NCBI GenBank assembly: GCA_964249735.1
Contig: CAXUDP010000003.1
Location: forward strand, 6,860-70,859
Origin: Lichenicola sp964249735
GTDB lineage: Bacteria; Pseudomonadota; Alphaproteobacteria; Acetobacterales; Acetobacteraceae
Length of the DNA stretch: 64,000 nt
Direction of reading: 5' to 3'
Shown one piece after another: positions 25,645 through 34,059 of this stretch (its first letter is position 1; every line of letters starts with the position of its first letter). A program made the position numbers and the translations under genes. The notes below the pieces were generated by a model. That model was not told the origin of the DNA, did not search any database, and was given only the letters and a program-made list of their open reading frames with translations.

Positions 25645-26649
25645 ATGGACGGCATGTCCGCCCCGCTGTTCGACACCGCGCCGCGGGCGGCCCGTCCGGA
25701 GTCCACGCTGCCGGAGCAGTTGCGGATCAAGGCAGCCACGCCCGGGCACACACGCCAGCACACGCTGCGCAACCCGATCTCCTGCAGCGGCGTCGGGCTG
25801 CATCGCGGGCAGCCTGTCACCCTGACCCTGCGTCCGGCGGCCGCGAACAGCGGCATCGTGTTCCGCCGCACCGACCTTGGCCTGGACCTGCCGGCCCGCT
25901 TCGACGCGGTGGTGGACACCCGTCTGTGCACGGTGCTGGGGATCGCCGCCGATCCGGGCGCGCGGGTCGCCACCGTCGAGCACGTGATGGCGGCCTTGTC
26001 CGCCTGCGGCATCGACAACGTCCTGGTCGAGCTGGACGGGCCGGAGGTGCCGGTGCTGGACGGCAGCAGCGCGCCGTTCGTGTTCCTCCTCGACTGCGCC
26101 GGCCGCGTCGAGCAGGACGAGGCGCGCCGCACGATCGAGGTGCTCAAGTCCGTGCGCGTCGAGGAGAACGGTGCCTTCGCCGAACTGCGCCCGTCGCACG
26201 CGCCCGGCCTGTCGCTGTCGCTGTCGATCGAGTTCGACGCGCGCGCGATCGGCCGGCAGGCCTACAGCATCCGCCTCGGCGAGCAGGCCTTCCGACGCGA
26301 GCTGGCATCCTGCCGCACCTTCACCCTGCTGGGCGAGATCGAGGCGATGCGCGCCGCCGGCCTTGCCCGCGGCGGCTCGCTCGACAACGCCGTGGTGGTG
26401 GACGACGCGGTGGTGCTCAACCCCATCGGCCTGCGCCATCCGGACGAGTTCGTGCGGCACAAGGTGCTGGACGCGGTCGGCGATCTGGCGCTGGCCGGCC
26501 ATCCCCTGCGCGGCGCCTTCATCGGCCACCGGTCCGGGCACGGGCTGAACAACCGCCTGCTGCGCGCCCTGCTGGCCGATCCGGCCGCCTGGCGCATGTC
26601 CGCCCGCCCGGCGCCGGACGAGGCCGCGCAGACCGACCGGGCGGCTTGA
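25645..26649 (+). CDS. lpxC: UDP-3-O-acyl-N-acetylglucosamine deacetylase LpxC
   Basis: Zinc-dependent enzyme (334 residues) catalysing the committed step of lipid A synthesis. Typical motifs are the N-terminal LRNPISCSGVGLHRGQPVTL, the zinc His in TVEHVMAALSACGIDNVLVELDGPEVPVLDGS (split in two domains), and HKVLDAVGDLALAG with the second zinc ligands, followed by GHRSGHGLNN carrying the catalytic His. An N-terminal extension of about 38 residues precedes the conserved start. ATG 25645 is chosen because AGGAGAAG lies directly upstream; the longer in-frame reading from 25516 lacks a ribosome binding site. It follows ftsZ, as in many proteobacteria. Confidence 0.95.
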   Translation: MDGMSAPLFDTAPRAARPESTLPEQLRIKAATPGHTRQHTLRNPISCSGVGLHRGQPVTLTLRPAAANSGIVFRRTDLGLDLPARFDAVVDTRLCTVLGIAADPGARVATVEHVMAALSACGIDNVLVELDGPEVPVLDGSSAPFVFLLDCAGRVEQDEARRTIEVLKSVRVEENGAFAELRPSHAPGLSLSLSIEFDARAIGRQAYSIRLGEQAFRRELASCRTFTLLGEIEAMRAAGLARGGSLDNAVVVDDAVVLNPIGLRHPDEFVRHKVLDAVGDLALAGHPLRGAFIGHRSGHGLNNRLLRALLADPAAWRMSARPAPDEAAQTDRAA

Positions 26650-26728
26650 CACCGCAGCACTGCCGACGGCCTTCTCGCCTCCCGGCCGCGTGATACGAAG
26701 GCGGCCCCACTCCAGAGCTGGCAGGTCG

Positions 26729-27619
26729 ATGTCGTTCACTCCGTTGCGCCTCAGCCGCCTGGCCCTGGCCCCGCTGGCCGCCTTGCTGCTGTCCGGCTGC
26801 GCCACCCTCGACAGCCTCAACCCGTTCTCCGACTCCAAGCCGGCGCCGCATCTCGCCGCCGGGCCGCAGACGCCGGAAACCCTTTACAACAACGGCATCG
26901 ACGCGCTGCACAGCGACCGCTACCCGCTCGCCGTCACCCAGTTCGAGAACATCCAGCAGAACTTCCCGTATTCCGGCTACACCGCCAACGCCCAGCTGAT
27001 GGAAGGCTACGCCTACTATCTGCAGGACCAGTATTCGGACGCGGTGCAGCAGATCGACCGCTTCCTGCAGCTCCATCCCACCAGCGGCGACGCCGGCTAC
27101 GCCTACTACCTGCGCGCGCTGTGCTACTACGAGCAGATCGCCGACATCCAGCGCGACCAGCAGGGCACCGTGCAGGCGATGAACGCCCTGCAGGACGTGG
27201 TCACCCGCTTCCCCGATACCGCCTATGCCCGCGATGCCCGCCTGAAGATCGACCTGTGCCGAGACCACCTCGCCGGCAAGGAGATGCTGATCGGCCGCTA
27301 CTACGAGCAGCAGCACTACTACGAGGCGGCGATCAACCGCTACCAGCGCGTGGTCGAGGACTTCCAGACCACCAACCACGTGGCGGAAGCGCTGCACCGC
27401 CTGGTCGAGGTCTACCTCAAGCTCGGCCTGACCGACCAGGCGCGCAAGACCGCCGCGGTGCTCGGCTACAACTACCCCGGCAGCTCCTGGTACCAGGACA
27501 GCTACGCCGACCTGCGCTCCGCCGGCGCCCTGTCCCCGGACGGCTCCATCCCCGGCCAGCCGTCGACGCCGGCGCAACAACGCGGCTTCTTCGGCCGTGC
27601 GCTGCATTCGGTATTCTGA
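26729..27619 (+). CDS. bamD: Outer membrane protein assembly factor BamD
   Basis: Outer-membrane lipoprotein of 296 residues, a core part of the BAM complex that inserts beta-barrel proteins. The signal peptide ends in the lipobox LLSGC with lipidated Cys24. Five TPR-like helical repeats follow, including ETLYNNGIDALHSDRYPLAVTQFENI, TANAQLMEGYAYYLQDQYSDAVQQIDRFL and ARDARLKIDLCRDHLAGKEM. The 296-residue length is slightly more than the usual 245-280 because of a C-terminal tail with Pro and Gln. ATG 26729 puts the signal peptide at the N-terminus; the longer in-frame start at 26690 would mask it. The order lpxC-bamD-recN-ligA is common in alphaproteobacteria. Confidence 0.93.
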   Translation: MSFTPLRLSRLALAPLAALLLSGCATLDSLNPFSDSKPAPHLAAGPQTPETLYNNGIDALHSDRYPLAVTQFENIQQNFPYSGYTANAQLMEGYAYYLQDQYSDAVQQIDRFLQLHPTSGDAGYAYYLRALCYYEQIADIQRDQQGTVQAMNALQDVVTRFPDTAYARDARLKIDLCRDHLAGKEMLIGRYYEQQHYYEAAINRYQRVVEDFQTTNHVAEALHRLVEVYLKLGLTDQARKTAAVLGYNYPGSSWYQDSYADLRSAGALSPDGSIPGQPSTPAQQRGFFGRALHSVF

Positions 27620-27706
27620 GGCGCCGACACGGCATCGGGCTCGTCCAGGCCCGCCCCTGATTCCGCCGCCCCTCGATCCTGCCAACCGGGCACCCATCTC
27701 ATCCCC

Positions 27707-29437
27707 ATGCTGACCCGGATCTCGATCCGTGACGTGGTGCTGATCGAGCGGCTCGACCTCGACCTGCATCGCGGCCTCACCGTGCTGACCGGCGAGACCG
27801 GCGCCGGCAAGTCGATCCTGCTCGACAGCCTGGGCCTGGCGCTCGGCGAGCGCTCCGCCTCCGGCCTGGTGCGCGCCGGAGCCGAGGCCGCCAGCGTCAC
27901 CGCCTGCTTCGAGCTCGTGTCCTCGCATCCGCTGCACGCGCTGCTGTCCGAGCAGGGCATCGAGCACGAGGCCGGCGAGGCGGTGGTGCTGCGACGCGTG
28001 GTCACCCGCGACGGCCGGTCGCGCGCCTACGTGAACGACCAGCCGGTCGGCATCGCCCTGCTTCGCCGCGCCGGCACCCTGCTGGTCGAGATACAGGGCC
28101 AGCACGAGCAGATGGGCCTGGCCGACCAGGCCACCCACCTCGACCTGCTGGACGCGTTCGGCGTCCCGCCGGCGCTGCGTCAGGCCGTGCGCGCGCGCCA
28201 TGCCGCCTGGAACTCCGCCCGCACCGCGCTGACGGAAGCGCGCGCCCGGGTCGAGGCGGCGGCGCGCGAGGAGGACTGGCTGCGCCAGTCGGTGCACGAC
28301 CTCAGCTCCCTGAACCCGCAACCGGACGAGGAGGCGCAGCTCGCCGGCACCCGGCAGTCGCTGCAGCAGGGCGAGCGGCGCGCCGAGGCGATCGCCGCCG
28401 CCCTGTCCGAGCTCACCCCGCGCGACCGCCGCAACGCCGGCCCGGGTGCTGCGCTGCGCGCCGCCAGCCGTGCCCTGCAACGCCTGCTGCCCACCACCGC
28501 GGGCGACGAGGCCGACGCAGGCCTCCCCGGTCCCGACACGCCGGCCGGCCGCGCCCAGGCCGCCCTAGACGCGCTCGACCACGCCGAGGCCGCGCTGTCC
28601 GATGCCGAGGGCCTGTTGTCGCGTCTCGCCGCCGACCAGGACGGCGATCCCCGGCTGCTGGAGCAGACCGAGGAGCGGCTGTTCGCGCTCCGCGGCAGCG
28701 CCCGCAAGCACGGCGTGGCGGTGGTCGAGCTGCCCACCCTGCTGGCCGAGCTGCGCATCCGCCTCGAGGCGCTGGACAGCGGCCAGGCGCGGATCGCAGC
28801 ACTGGAGGAGGCGGTCCGCACCGCGCGCGAAGCGTTCGGAACCGAGTGCACGGCGCTGACCGCCGCCCGCACCACCGCAGCCAGGCGGCTGGAAACCGCC
28901 GTGATGGGCGAACTCCGTCCGCTCCGCCTGGAACGGGCCCGGTTCTTCGTGTCCCTCGACCCGCTGCCGCCGGACAACTGGACCGCGCGCGGCACCGAGC
29001 AGGCCTCGTTCCTGATCGCCGCCAACCCGGGCCAGCCGGCGGGGCCCCTGGCCCGGGTCGCCTCCGGCGGCGAGCTGTCCCGGCTGATGCTGGCGCTCAA
29101 GGTGGTGCTGGCCGGGCGCTCGGCGATCCCGACCCTGGTGTTCGACGAGGTCGATTCCGGCGTCGGCGGCGCCACCGCAGCCTCGATCGGCGAGCGCCTG
29201 GCCCGCGTCGCCGACGAGGTGCAGGTGCTGGTGGTGACGCACAGCCCGCAGGTCGCGGCGCGCGGCGACCACCACCTCCGCATCGCCAAGCGGATACGCA
29301 GCGACCGCACCGAAACGCTGGCCTCGCCGCTGGACGGCACCGAGCGTCGCGAGGAGATCGCCCGCATGCTGGCCGGCGAGACCATCACCGAGGCGGCGCG
29401 CGCCGCTGCCGACAGCCTGCTCGGCCTGCACGGATGA
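27707..29437 (+). CDS. recN: DNA repair ATPase RecN
   Basis: SMC-like repair protein of 576 residues that acts early at double-strand breaks. The N-terminal Walker A region is LTVLTGETGAGKSILLDSLGLALG (residues about 24-47). A long coiled-coil midsection (about 155-380) is followed by the ABC signature LARVASGGELSRLMLALK and Walker B LVFDEVDSGVGG. The C-terminus HSPQVAARGDHHLRIAK is typical. The stop overlaps the ligA ATG by 4 bases, so repair ATPase and ligase are co-translated. Typical length for the family. Confidence 0.95.
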   Translation: MLTRISIRDVVLIERLDLDLHRGLTVLTGETGAGKSILLDSLGLALGERSASGLVRAGAEAASVTACFELVSSHPLHALLSEQGIEHEAGEAVVLRRVVTRDGRSRAYVNDQPVGIALLRRAGTLLVEIQGQHEQMGLADQATHLDLLDAFGVPPALRQAVRARHAAWNSARTALTEARARVEAAAREEDWLRQSVHDLSSLNPQPDEEAQLAGTRQSLQQGERRAEAIAAALSELTPRDRRNAGPGAALRAASRALQRLLPTTAGDEADAGLPGPDTPAGRAQAALDALDHAEAALSDAEGLLSRLAADQDGDPRLLEQTEERLFALRGSARKHGVAVVELPTLLAELRIRLEALDSGQARIAALEEAVRTAREAFGTECTALTAARTTAARRLETAVMGELRPLRLERARFFVSLDPLPPDNWTARGTEQASFLIAANPGQPAGPLARVASGGELSRLMLALKVVLAGRSAIPTLVFDEVDSGVGGATAASIGERLARVADEVQVLVVTHSPQVAARGDHHLRIAKRIRSDRTETLASPLDGTERREEIARMLAGETITEAARAAADSLLGLHG

Positions 29438-31524
29438 CGCCGCGCGACGTGTCCGCGCTGGAGCCGGCCGAGCTAAACGAGACCGAGGCCGCCGCCGAGC
29501 TCGCCCGCCTCGCCGCCCTGCTGGACCGGTTGAGCCGCGCCTACCACAACGACGACGCGCCGGAAGCCAGCGACGCCGAATACGACGCCCTGCTCCGACG
29601 CAACGAGTCGATCGAGCGGCTGCATCCCGACCTGGTGCGCGCCGACACTCCCACCGCGCGCGTCGGCGCCCCGCCCGAAGGCGGCTTCGCCAAGCACACG
29701 CACCTCGTGCCCATGCTGTCGCTGGACAACGTGTTCGACCGTGCCGAATTCGAGGGCTTCACCGCCCGCGCCCGCCGCTTCCTGGGGCTCAAGGAGGCCG
29801 GGCTGCGCCTGGTGGCCGAGCCCAAGATCGACGGGCTGTCGATCAGCCTCACCTACGAGCACGGCCGCTTCGTGCATGGCGCCACGCGCGGCGACGGCGC
29901 TGTCGGCGAGGACGTGACCGCCAACCTGCGCACGCTGCGCGGCCTGCCCGACCGGCTGGATGGCGAGGCTCCCGCCCTGATCGAGATCCGCGGCGAGGTG
30001 TTCCTGCGCAAGGCGGACTTCCTGGCCTTGAACGTCGTTCAAGCGGAAGCCGGCCAGCACCTGTTCGCCAACCCCCGCAATGCCGCCGCCGGCTCGTTGC
30101 GACAGCTCGACCCGGCCGTTACCGCCGCCCGCCCGTTGTCGCTGTTCGCCTACGCCCAGGGCCGGTCAAGCGGACCGGTCGCCGTCACCCATTCCGGCTA
30201 TCTCGACCGCCTGCGCGGCTGGGGCTTCGACGTGAACCCGCTCTCCACGGTGCTGGAAGACGCGGAAGCGGCCGAGCGATTCCAGGCGCAGCTGGCGCTC
30301 GACCGCTCCGGCCTCGCCTACGACATCGATGGCGTGGTCTACAAGATCGACGACCTCCAGTTGCAGGACCGCCTCGGCTTCGTCGGCCGCGCGCCACGCT
30401 GGGCGGTGGCCTGGAAGTTCCCGGCCGAGCAGGCGATCACCCGGCTGGAGGAGATACGCATCCAGGTCGGCCGCACCGGCGCGCTGACCCCGGTGGCGGT
30501 GCTGGAGCCGGTCAACGTCGGCGGCGTGCTGGTCACCCGCGCCACCCTGCACAACGCCGACGAGATCGACCGCAAGGACGTCCGTCCCGGCGACCGGGTG
30601 CAGCTGCAGCGCGCCGGCGACGTGATCCCGCAGATCCTGCGACGGATCGAGGAGCCGGGGGTCGAACGTGGCCCGGAATGGCGCTTCCCCGACCACTGCC
30701 CCGCCTGCGGCTCGAAGGCGGTGCGTCCGGAGGGCGAGGTGGTGGTGCGCTGCACCGGCGGCCTGGTGTGCCCGGCGCAGACGGTGGAACGGCTGATCCA
30801 CCTGGTGTCGCGGCTGGCGTTCGACATCGAGGGCCTGGGCGAGAAGTCGATCGCCGAGTTCCACGCGGCCGGGCTGATCCGGACGCCGGCCGACATCTTC
30901 CGGCTCACGCCCGACCAGCTGCACGGCCGCGAGGGCTGGAAGGGGGTGTCAATCGCCAAGCTGATGCGTGCGATCGACGAGAAGCGCACGATCCCGCTCG
31001 CCCGCTTCATCTTCGCGCTGGGCATCCGGCGCATCGGTGAAACCAACGCCCGCCTGCTGGCCCGGCACTACGGGTCCTACGCCGAGTGGCGCGCGCAGAT
31101 GCAGGCCGCCACCGTGGTCGGCTCGGACGAGCGTCTGGCGCTCGGCAGCATTTCCCGCGTCGGCGGCGCCATCGCCGACGAACTCGCCACCTTCTTCGGC
31201 GAGGCGCACAACCGCGACGCCCTGGACGACCTGGCCGGCGCCATGCGCGAGATCGAGGACGAGGCGGCGCCGGACAGCGCCGCCCTGGCAGGCCGGACGA
31301 TCGTGTTCACCGGCTCGCTCGCCACCATGACCCGCCCGGAAGCCAAGGCGATGGCGGAGCGGCTGGGCGCCAAGGTCACCGACACGGTGTCGCGCAAGAC
31401 CGACCTGGTGGTGCTCGGCGCCGAGGCCGGCTCCAAGGCGAAGAAGGCGGCGGAACTCGGCATCGAGACGGTGGACGAGGTTGGCTGGCGGCGTCTGGCC
31501 GGGCTGCCGGAGGAGGCGGAGTGA
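29434..31524 (+). CDS. ligA: NAD-dependent DNA ligase LigA
   Basis: Replicative DNA ligase of 696 residues that seals nicks using NAD+. Order of domains: Ia (NMN-binding, residues 20-70, SRAYHNDDAPEASDAEYDAL); adenylation domain with the nucleophile Lys131 in EPKIDGLSI; OB fold; a Cys4 zinc finger (CPACG ... CTGGLVCPAQ, about 423-450); helix-hairpin-helix repeats; and a C-terminal BRCT domain (about 615-690, LAGRTIVFTGSLATMTR). ATG 29434 overlaps the recN stop. Length is normal for LigA. It is the last gene of this co-directional run. Confidence 0.96.
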   Translation: MTPRDVSALEPAELNETEAAAELARLAALLDRLSRAYHNDDAPEASDAEYDALLRRNESIERLHPDLVRADTPTARVGAPPEGGFAKHTHLVPMLSLDNVFDRAEFEGFTARARRFLGLKEAGLRLVAEPKIDGLSISLTYEHGRFVHGATRGDGAVGEDVTANLRTLRGLPDRLDGEAPALIEIRGEVFLRKADFLALNVVQAEAGQHLFANPRNAAAGSLRQLDPAVTAARPLSLFAYAQGRSSGPVAVTHSGYLDRLRGWGFDVNPLSTVLEDAEAAERFQAQLALDRSGLAYDIDGVVYKIDDLQLQDRLGFVGRAPRWAVAWKFPAEQAITRLEEIRIQVGRTGALTPVAVLEPVNVGGVLVTRATLHNADEIDRKDVRPGDRVQLQRAGDVIPQILRRIEEPGVERGPEWRFPDHCPACGSKAVRPEGEVVVRCTGGLVCPAQTVERLIHLVSRLAFDIEGLGEKSIAEFHAAGLIRTPADIFRLTPDQLHGREGWKGVSIAKLMRAIDEKRTIPLARFIFALGIRRIGETNARLLARHYGSYAEWRAQMQAATVVGSDERLALGSISRVGGAIADELATFFGEAHNRDALDDLAGAMREIEDEAAPDSAALAGRTIVFTGSLATMTRPEAKAMAERLGAKVTDTVSRKTDLVVLGAEAGSKAKKAAELGIETVDEVGWRRLAGLPEEAE

Positions 31525-31552
31525 ACGCCATATCGAAGCAGGGCAGCGACAG

Positions 31553-31945
31553 TCACTGCAACAGGATCGACAAGCCGTCCTGCCTGAAGACAGCCCTCAT
31601 GTCGGGTGCCAGCATGAGATAGGTTTGCATCGGCAGACGCAGCTTGTAGCCGGGCGACGCGGTGAGACAGCTGATGAAGTCGAGCAGGCGCTGGTCCACG
31701 AAGCGGGTACGGAAGATGACCAGGCTTCTGGATGTCACGGATGGCTCCGGCGGATTCGGGTCCGCGAGGTCGATCCCGTAACGTATCGTCCCGCGCGCGT
31801 CCGGTCCCCGGCGCGTGCGCGAAAGGCTGGCGGCGAGCCGGGTGCCGGTCGGGACGGGATCAGGCGGCGGCCGGTGCGGCTGGCACGATGTTGGGAGACC
31901 ATGCGATGACGGATGCCGGACCGGAACGGAGCAGCGGATGAACAA
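31553..31945 (-). CDS. Small hypothetical protein
   Basis: The reverse strand between ligA and the FkbM gene has an open frame of 130 codons. Its last 75 codons look genuinely coding: high third-position GC and ordered hydrophobic segments (RSLVIFRTRFVDQRLLDFISCLTAS, shown here as two blocks: RSLVIFRTRF and LLDFISCLTAS, then YKLRLPMQTYLMLAP). The only upstream starts are TTG at 31945 or internal GTG codons, and no clear ribosome binding site is visible, so the 5' end is uncertain. It may be a short real gene or the remnant of a longer one. I recognise no family. It lies at the start of an accessory patch that also holds a pseudogene. Confidence 0.4.
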   Translation of the reverse strand: MFIRCSVPVRHPSSHGLPTSCQPHRPPPDPVPTGTRLAASLSRTRRGPDARGTIRYGIDLADPNPPEPSVTSRSLVIFRTRFVDQRLLDFISCLTASPGYKLRLPMQTYLMLAPDMRAVFRQDGLSILLQ

Positions 31946-31953
31946 TGTTCACG
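31939..31953. promoter_or_regulatory. Palindrome TGAACAATGTTCA upstream of the FkbM gene
   Basis: Bases 31939-31951 form the same 13-bp near-palindrome seen at 19056-19068, and the shared identity extends to 15 bases with the following CG. Here it sits about 25 bases before the FkbM start at 31979, a plausible operator position. The regulator is unknown. Confidence 0.35.
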
Positions 31954-31978
31954 TTCGGCCGGCGCAAGGTCTCCGGTG

Positions 31979-32812
31979 ATGGAGGACGTTGCAGCCGCCG
32001 ACGACGTCATCGTGCTGCCGGAGGACGCCGCCTGTCGCGGCTTCGTCATGGAGAACGGAGACAACCGCGACCAGGTCGCAGGCGCCGTGGCACGGCACGG
32101 CTGGACCGGATTCGAGGCGCCGCTGCCCGAGTACCTCTACGGCGTGGCGCGACGCATGCCCGGACTGGTGATCGACGTCGGCAGCAACACCGGGTTCTAT
32201 GCCTTGCTGGCCGCGTCGGCGTCGGCGCGCAACACCGTGCTGGCGTTCGAGCCGATGGCGGAGATCGCAGAGCGTGCGCGTCGCAACGTGTCGCGCAACG
32301 GGATGGCCGGCCGGATCCACGTCCGACAGGTGGCGCTCAGCGACCGCAACGGGATGGCCGAGTTCTACGTGCCGCCGGACGTGCACGGCGTGGTCGAGAC
32401 CAGCGCCTCGCTCCGCCGCGACTTCAAGGGCGAGCCGGCGGCGATCCGGCCGGTGGCGTCGCACCGGCTGGACCGCGTGCTGCTGCGCTCGCGCTGGGCC
32501 GCGCGGCCGATCTCGCTGATCAAGATCGACGTGGAGGGCCACGAGGCGGCTGTGCTGAACGGCGCGCGCTGGACGATCCGACTGCGCCGCCCGGTGCTGT
32601 TCGTCGAGGTGCTGCCCAACGCCGACCTGCCCTGGCTCAACCACTTCATCCGCCGCCGTCGCTACGTCGACGTCAAGCTCGGGCCCGGCCGGCTGGCGAC
32701 GCCGTGCGAGACGGTCGCGCACGACGAGGCAGCCTGGAACCACGCGCTGGTGCCGCGGGAGAAGCTGACGATGTTCCTGGCGATCCGGCCGGCTGCCGAG
32801 CTCACTTCTTGA
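31979..32812 (+). CDS. FkbM family methyltransferase
   Basis: This 277-residue protein has an FkbM-type SAM-dependent methyltransferase fold. Motif I is LVIDVGSNTGFYALLAA, followed by VLAFEPMAEIAERARRNV and VRQVALSDRNGMAEFYV. The family hallmark ISLIKIDVEGHEAAVLNGA and the strand PVLFVEVLPNAD are clear. FkbM enzymes usually O-methylate sugars or polyketides; the substrate here is unknown. Two starts are possible, ATG 31979 (weak AAGG upstream) and ATG 31913, the latter adding 22 residues without homology. It stands alone, with no glycosyltransferase next to it, in a patch containing a decayed gene. Confidence 0.85.
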   Translation: MEDVAAADDVIVLPEDAACRGFVMENGDNRDQVAGAVARHGWTGFEAPLPEYLYGVARRMPGLVIDVGSNTGFYALLAASASARNTVLAFEPMAEIAERARRNVSRNGMAGRIHVRQVALSDRNGMAEFYVPPDVHGVVETSASLRRDFKGEPAAIRPVASHRLDRVLLRSRWAARPISLIKIDVEGHEAAVLNGARWTIRLRRPVLFVEVLPNADLPWLNHFIRRRRYVDVKLGPGRLATPCETVAHDEAAWNHALVPREKLTMFLAIRPAAELTS

Positions 32813-32932
32813 CGGACTCGTCGAGAAGTACCGCGTCACACGCCAGTGCCATCCGGATGGAACCGATCTGCGGCCGCACCCTGCGAGGACTGGTTCCGAC
32901 CGCCTTGGCCCGCGTCGACGCCGGAGCAACCC

Positions 32933-33358
32933 ATGATCACCGGTGTGTCAGGAGGCATCGGACGCGCGCTCGTTCATGCGGTGGTTCGTCTGGGCGCACG
33001 TCCCATCATCCACTACGTGCGCAACCAAGCAGGAGCCGCGACTCTTCTCGACGAGATCCATGGTCGCGGCTGGACGCTGCAGGCAGATTTTTCCTTGCCC
33101 GGGAGCGCCGCCGATCCGTGAGCACGCGCCGAGATGCTGACCGATCGGATCTATGGTCTGGTCAACAACGCTGGCATCCGGACTGAGGACCAGCTCGATG
33201 GCGACCTGCATGCGTGGCAGGCCGCATTCTGTCTTCAGCCGTCGCAGCGCTCGATCAACGGCGCACCCCTGGATGTAAACGGTGGAAGGCTACGTCCGGT
33301 AGGCATCGCCCCGAGCTGTCCGTCGCAGGTCATCTGCAGCCGAAGGCGGAGTTCATGA
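32933..33358 (+). pseudogene. Decayed short-chain dehydrogenase/reductase
   Basis: One frame reads the pieces of an SDR enzyme. It has the nucleotide-binding motif ITGVSGGIGRALV, a second strand and helix, ADFSLPGSAADP, then an in-frame TGA at 33119-33121. The same frame continues with MLTDRIYGLVNNAGIRTED (the LVNNAG motif) and, after about 25 residues, jumps to INGAPLDVNGG, which is the C-terminal signature of the family. The central third with the catalytic Ser and YxxxK is gone. About 140 codons remain of the usual 245-250. The gene is therefore inactivated by a stop and an internal deletion. Confidence 0.75.
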
Positions 33359-33362
33359 TGGC

Positions 33363-33788
33363 CTAGAACTTCAACCGAAGACCTGCGACGGCCGCGGCAG
33401 CGCCGGTTGTGCCGGCTGGCGACAGGCTGTCGCGGGTGCCCGCCAGCGACGCCGTGAGATCCAGGCCCCTCACACCCGGCACGGGAACGGCCAGGCCTGC
33501 GGATACGCCGTCCGAGATGGCACCGTGGACCGGGCCACCCTCGATCCCGACGAGTCCGATCCGGCTGCCGGGACCGAAGCTCGTCCGGTTCCCCGGCTCC
33601 GGCACCAGGCCATCAGGCATGGGAGCCAGCGAGAACTTCCGCCGGTGACCCCAGACCTGGATCCGCTCCTGCTGATCATCCAGGGTGAGGTCGGTGGGTC
33701 TGGAAAGCGATGATCCGGCATCGGGCAAGGAGTTCGGAGCCGCAGCGGCCTGTCCGACGACGCAGGCCAGGCACAAGGTCGGGAGCAT
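33363..33788 (-). CDS. Short putative exported/outer-membrane protein
   Basis: A reverse-strand frame of 141 codons from ATG 33788. It begins with a signal-peptide-like stretch (MLPTLCLACVVGQAAAA) and ends in alternating hydrophobic residues with a C-terminal Phe (AAAVAGLRLKF), as in outer-membrane beta-barrel strands. Between them lie Gly/Pro-rich segments (GPGSRIGLVGIEGGPVHGA, VPGVRGLDLTASLAG). It is far too short for a full barrel, so it could be a truncated outer-membrane protein, in keeping with the decayed gene beside it. No strong ribosome binding site is visible, and no family is recognised. Confidence 0.4.
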   Translation of the reverse strand: MLPTLCLACVVGQAAAAPNSLPDAGSSLSRPTDLTLDDQQERIQVWGHRRKFSLAPMPDGLVPEPGNRTSFGPGSRIGLVGIEGGPVHGAISDGVSAGLAVPVPGVRGLDLTASLAGTRDSLSPAGTTGAAAAVAGLRLKF

Positions 33789-34017
33789 CCAGGGCGGTGC
33801 GGCTGCCAAGGCCTGGTCTCCCGGTGAAGCGACCGCGCCAGCGACCTGATCGAGGTCGACGATGGCTCTACGTCCGACGCACCATGCAACGCAAGCGGGT
33901 TCGAGACGGAGGCTGAAACCGGATCCGTCATTGCGGTGCCTGACGAAGCCGGCCAACCGGGGCAGGTGCCAGGGGCAACCGGTCAACGCGACCGGCAGAA
34001 GCGACGTTGACACGCCT

Positions 34018-34047
34018 GCCGCCGGGATCCTGCTCGATCCCGGCGGC
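34018..34047 (-). terminator. Strong hairpin downstream of the GH43 gene
   Basis: GCCGCCGGGATC (34018-34029) and GATCCCGGCGGC (34036-34047) form a perfect 12-bp stem with a 6-base loop, 13 bases beyond the stop of the GH43 gene on the reverse strand. No U tract follows. It probably terminates or stabilises that transcript. Confidence 0.6.
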
Positions 34048-34059
34048 ATCAACCCGGCG

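Noticed and set aside
19056..31951. LexA (SOS) boxes at the two TGAACA-N-TGTTCA sites
   Set aside because: The alphaproteobacterial LexA site is a direct repeat of GTTC with a 7-base spacer, not an inverted repeat with one central base.
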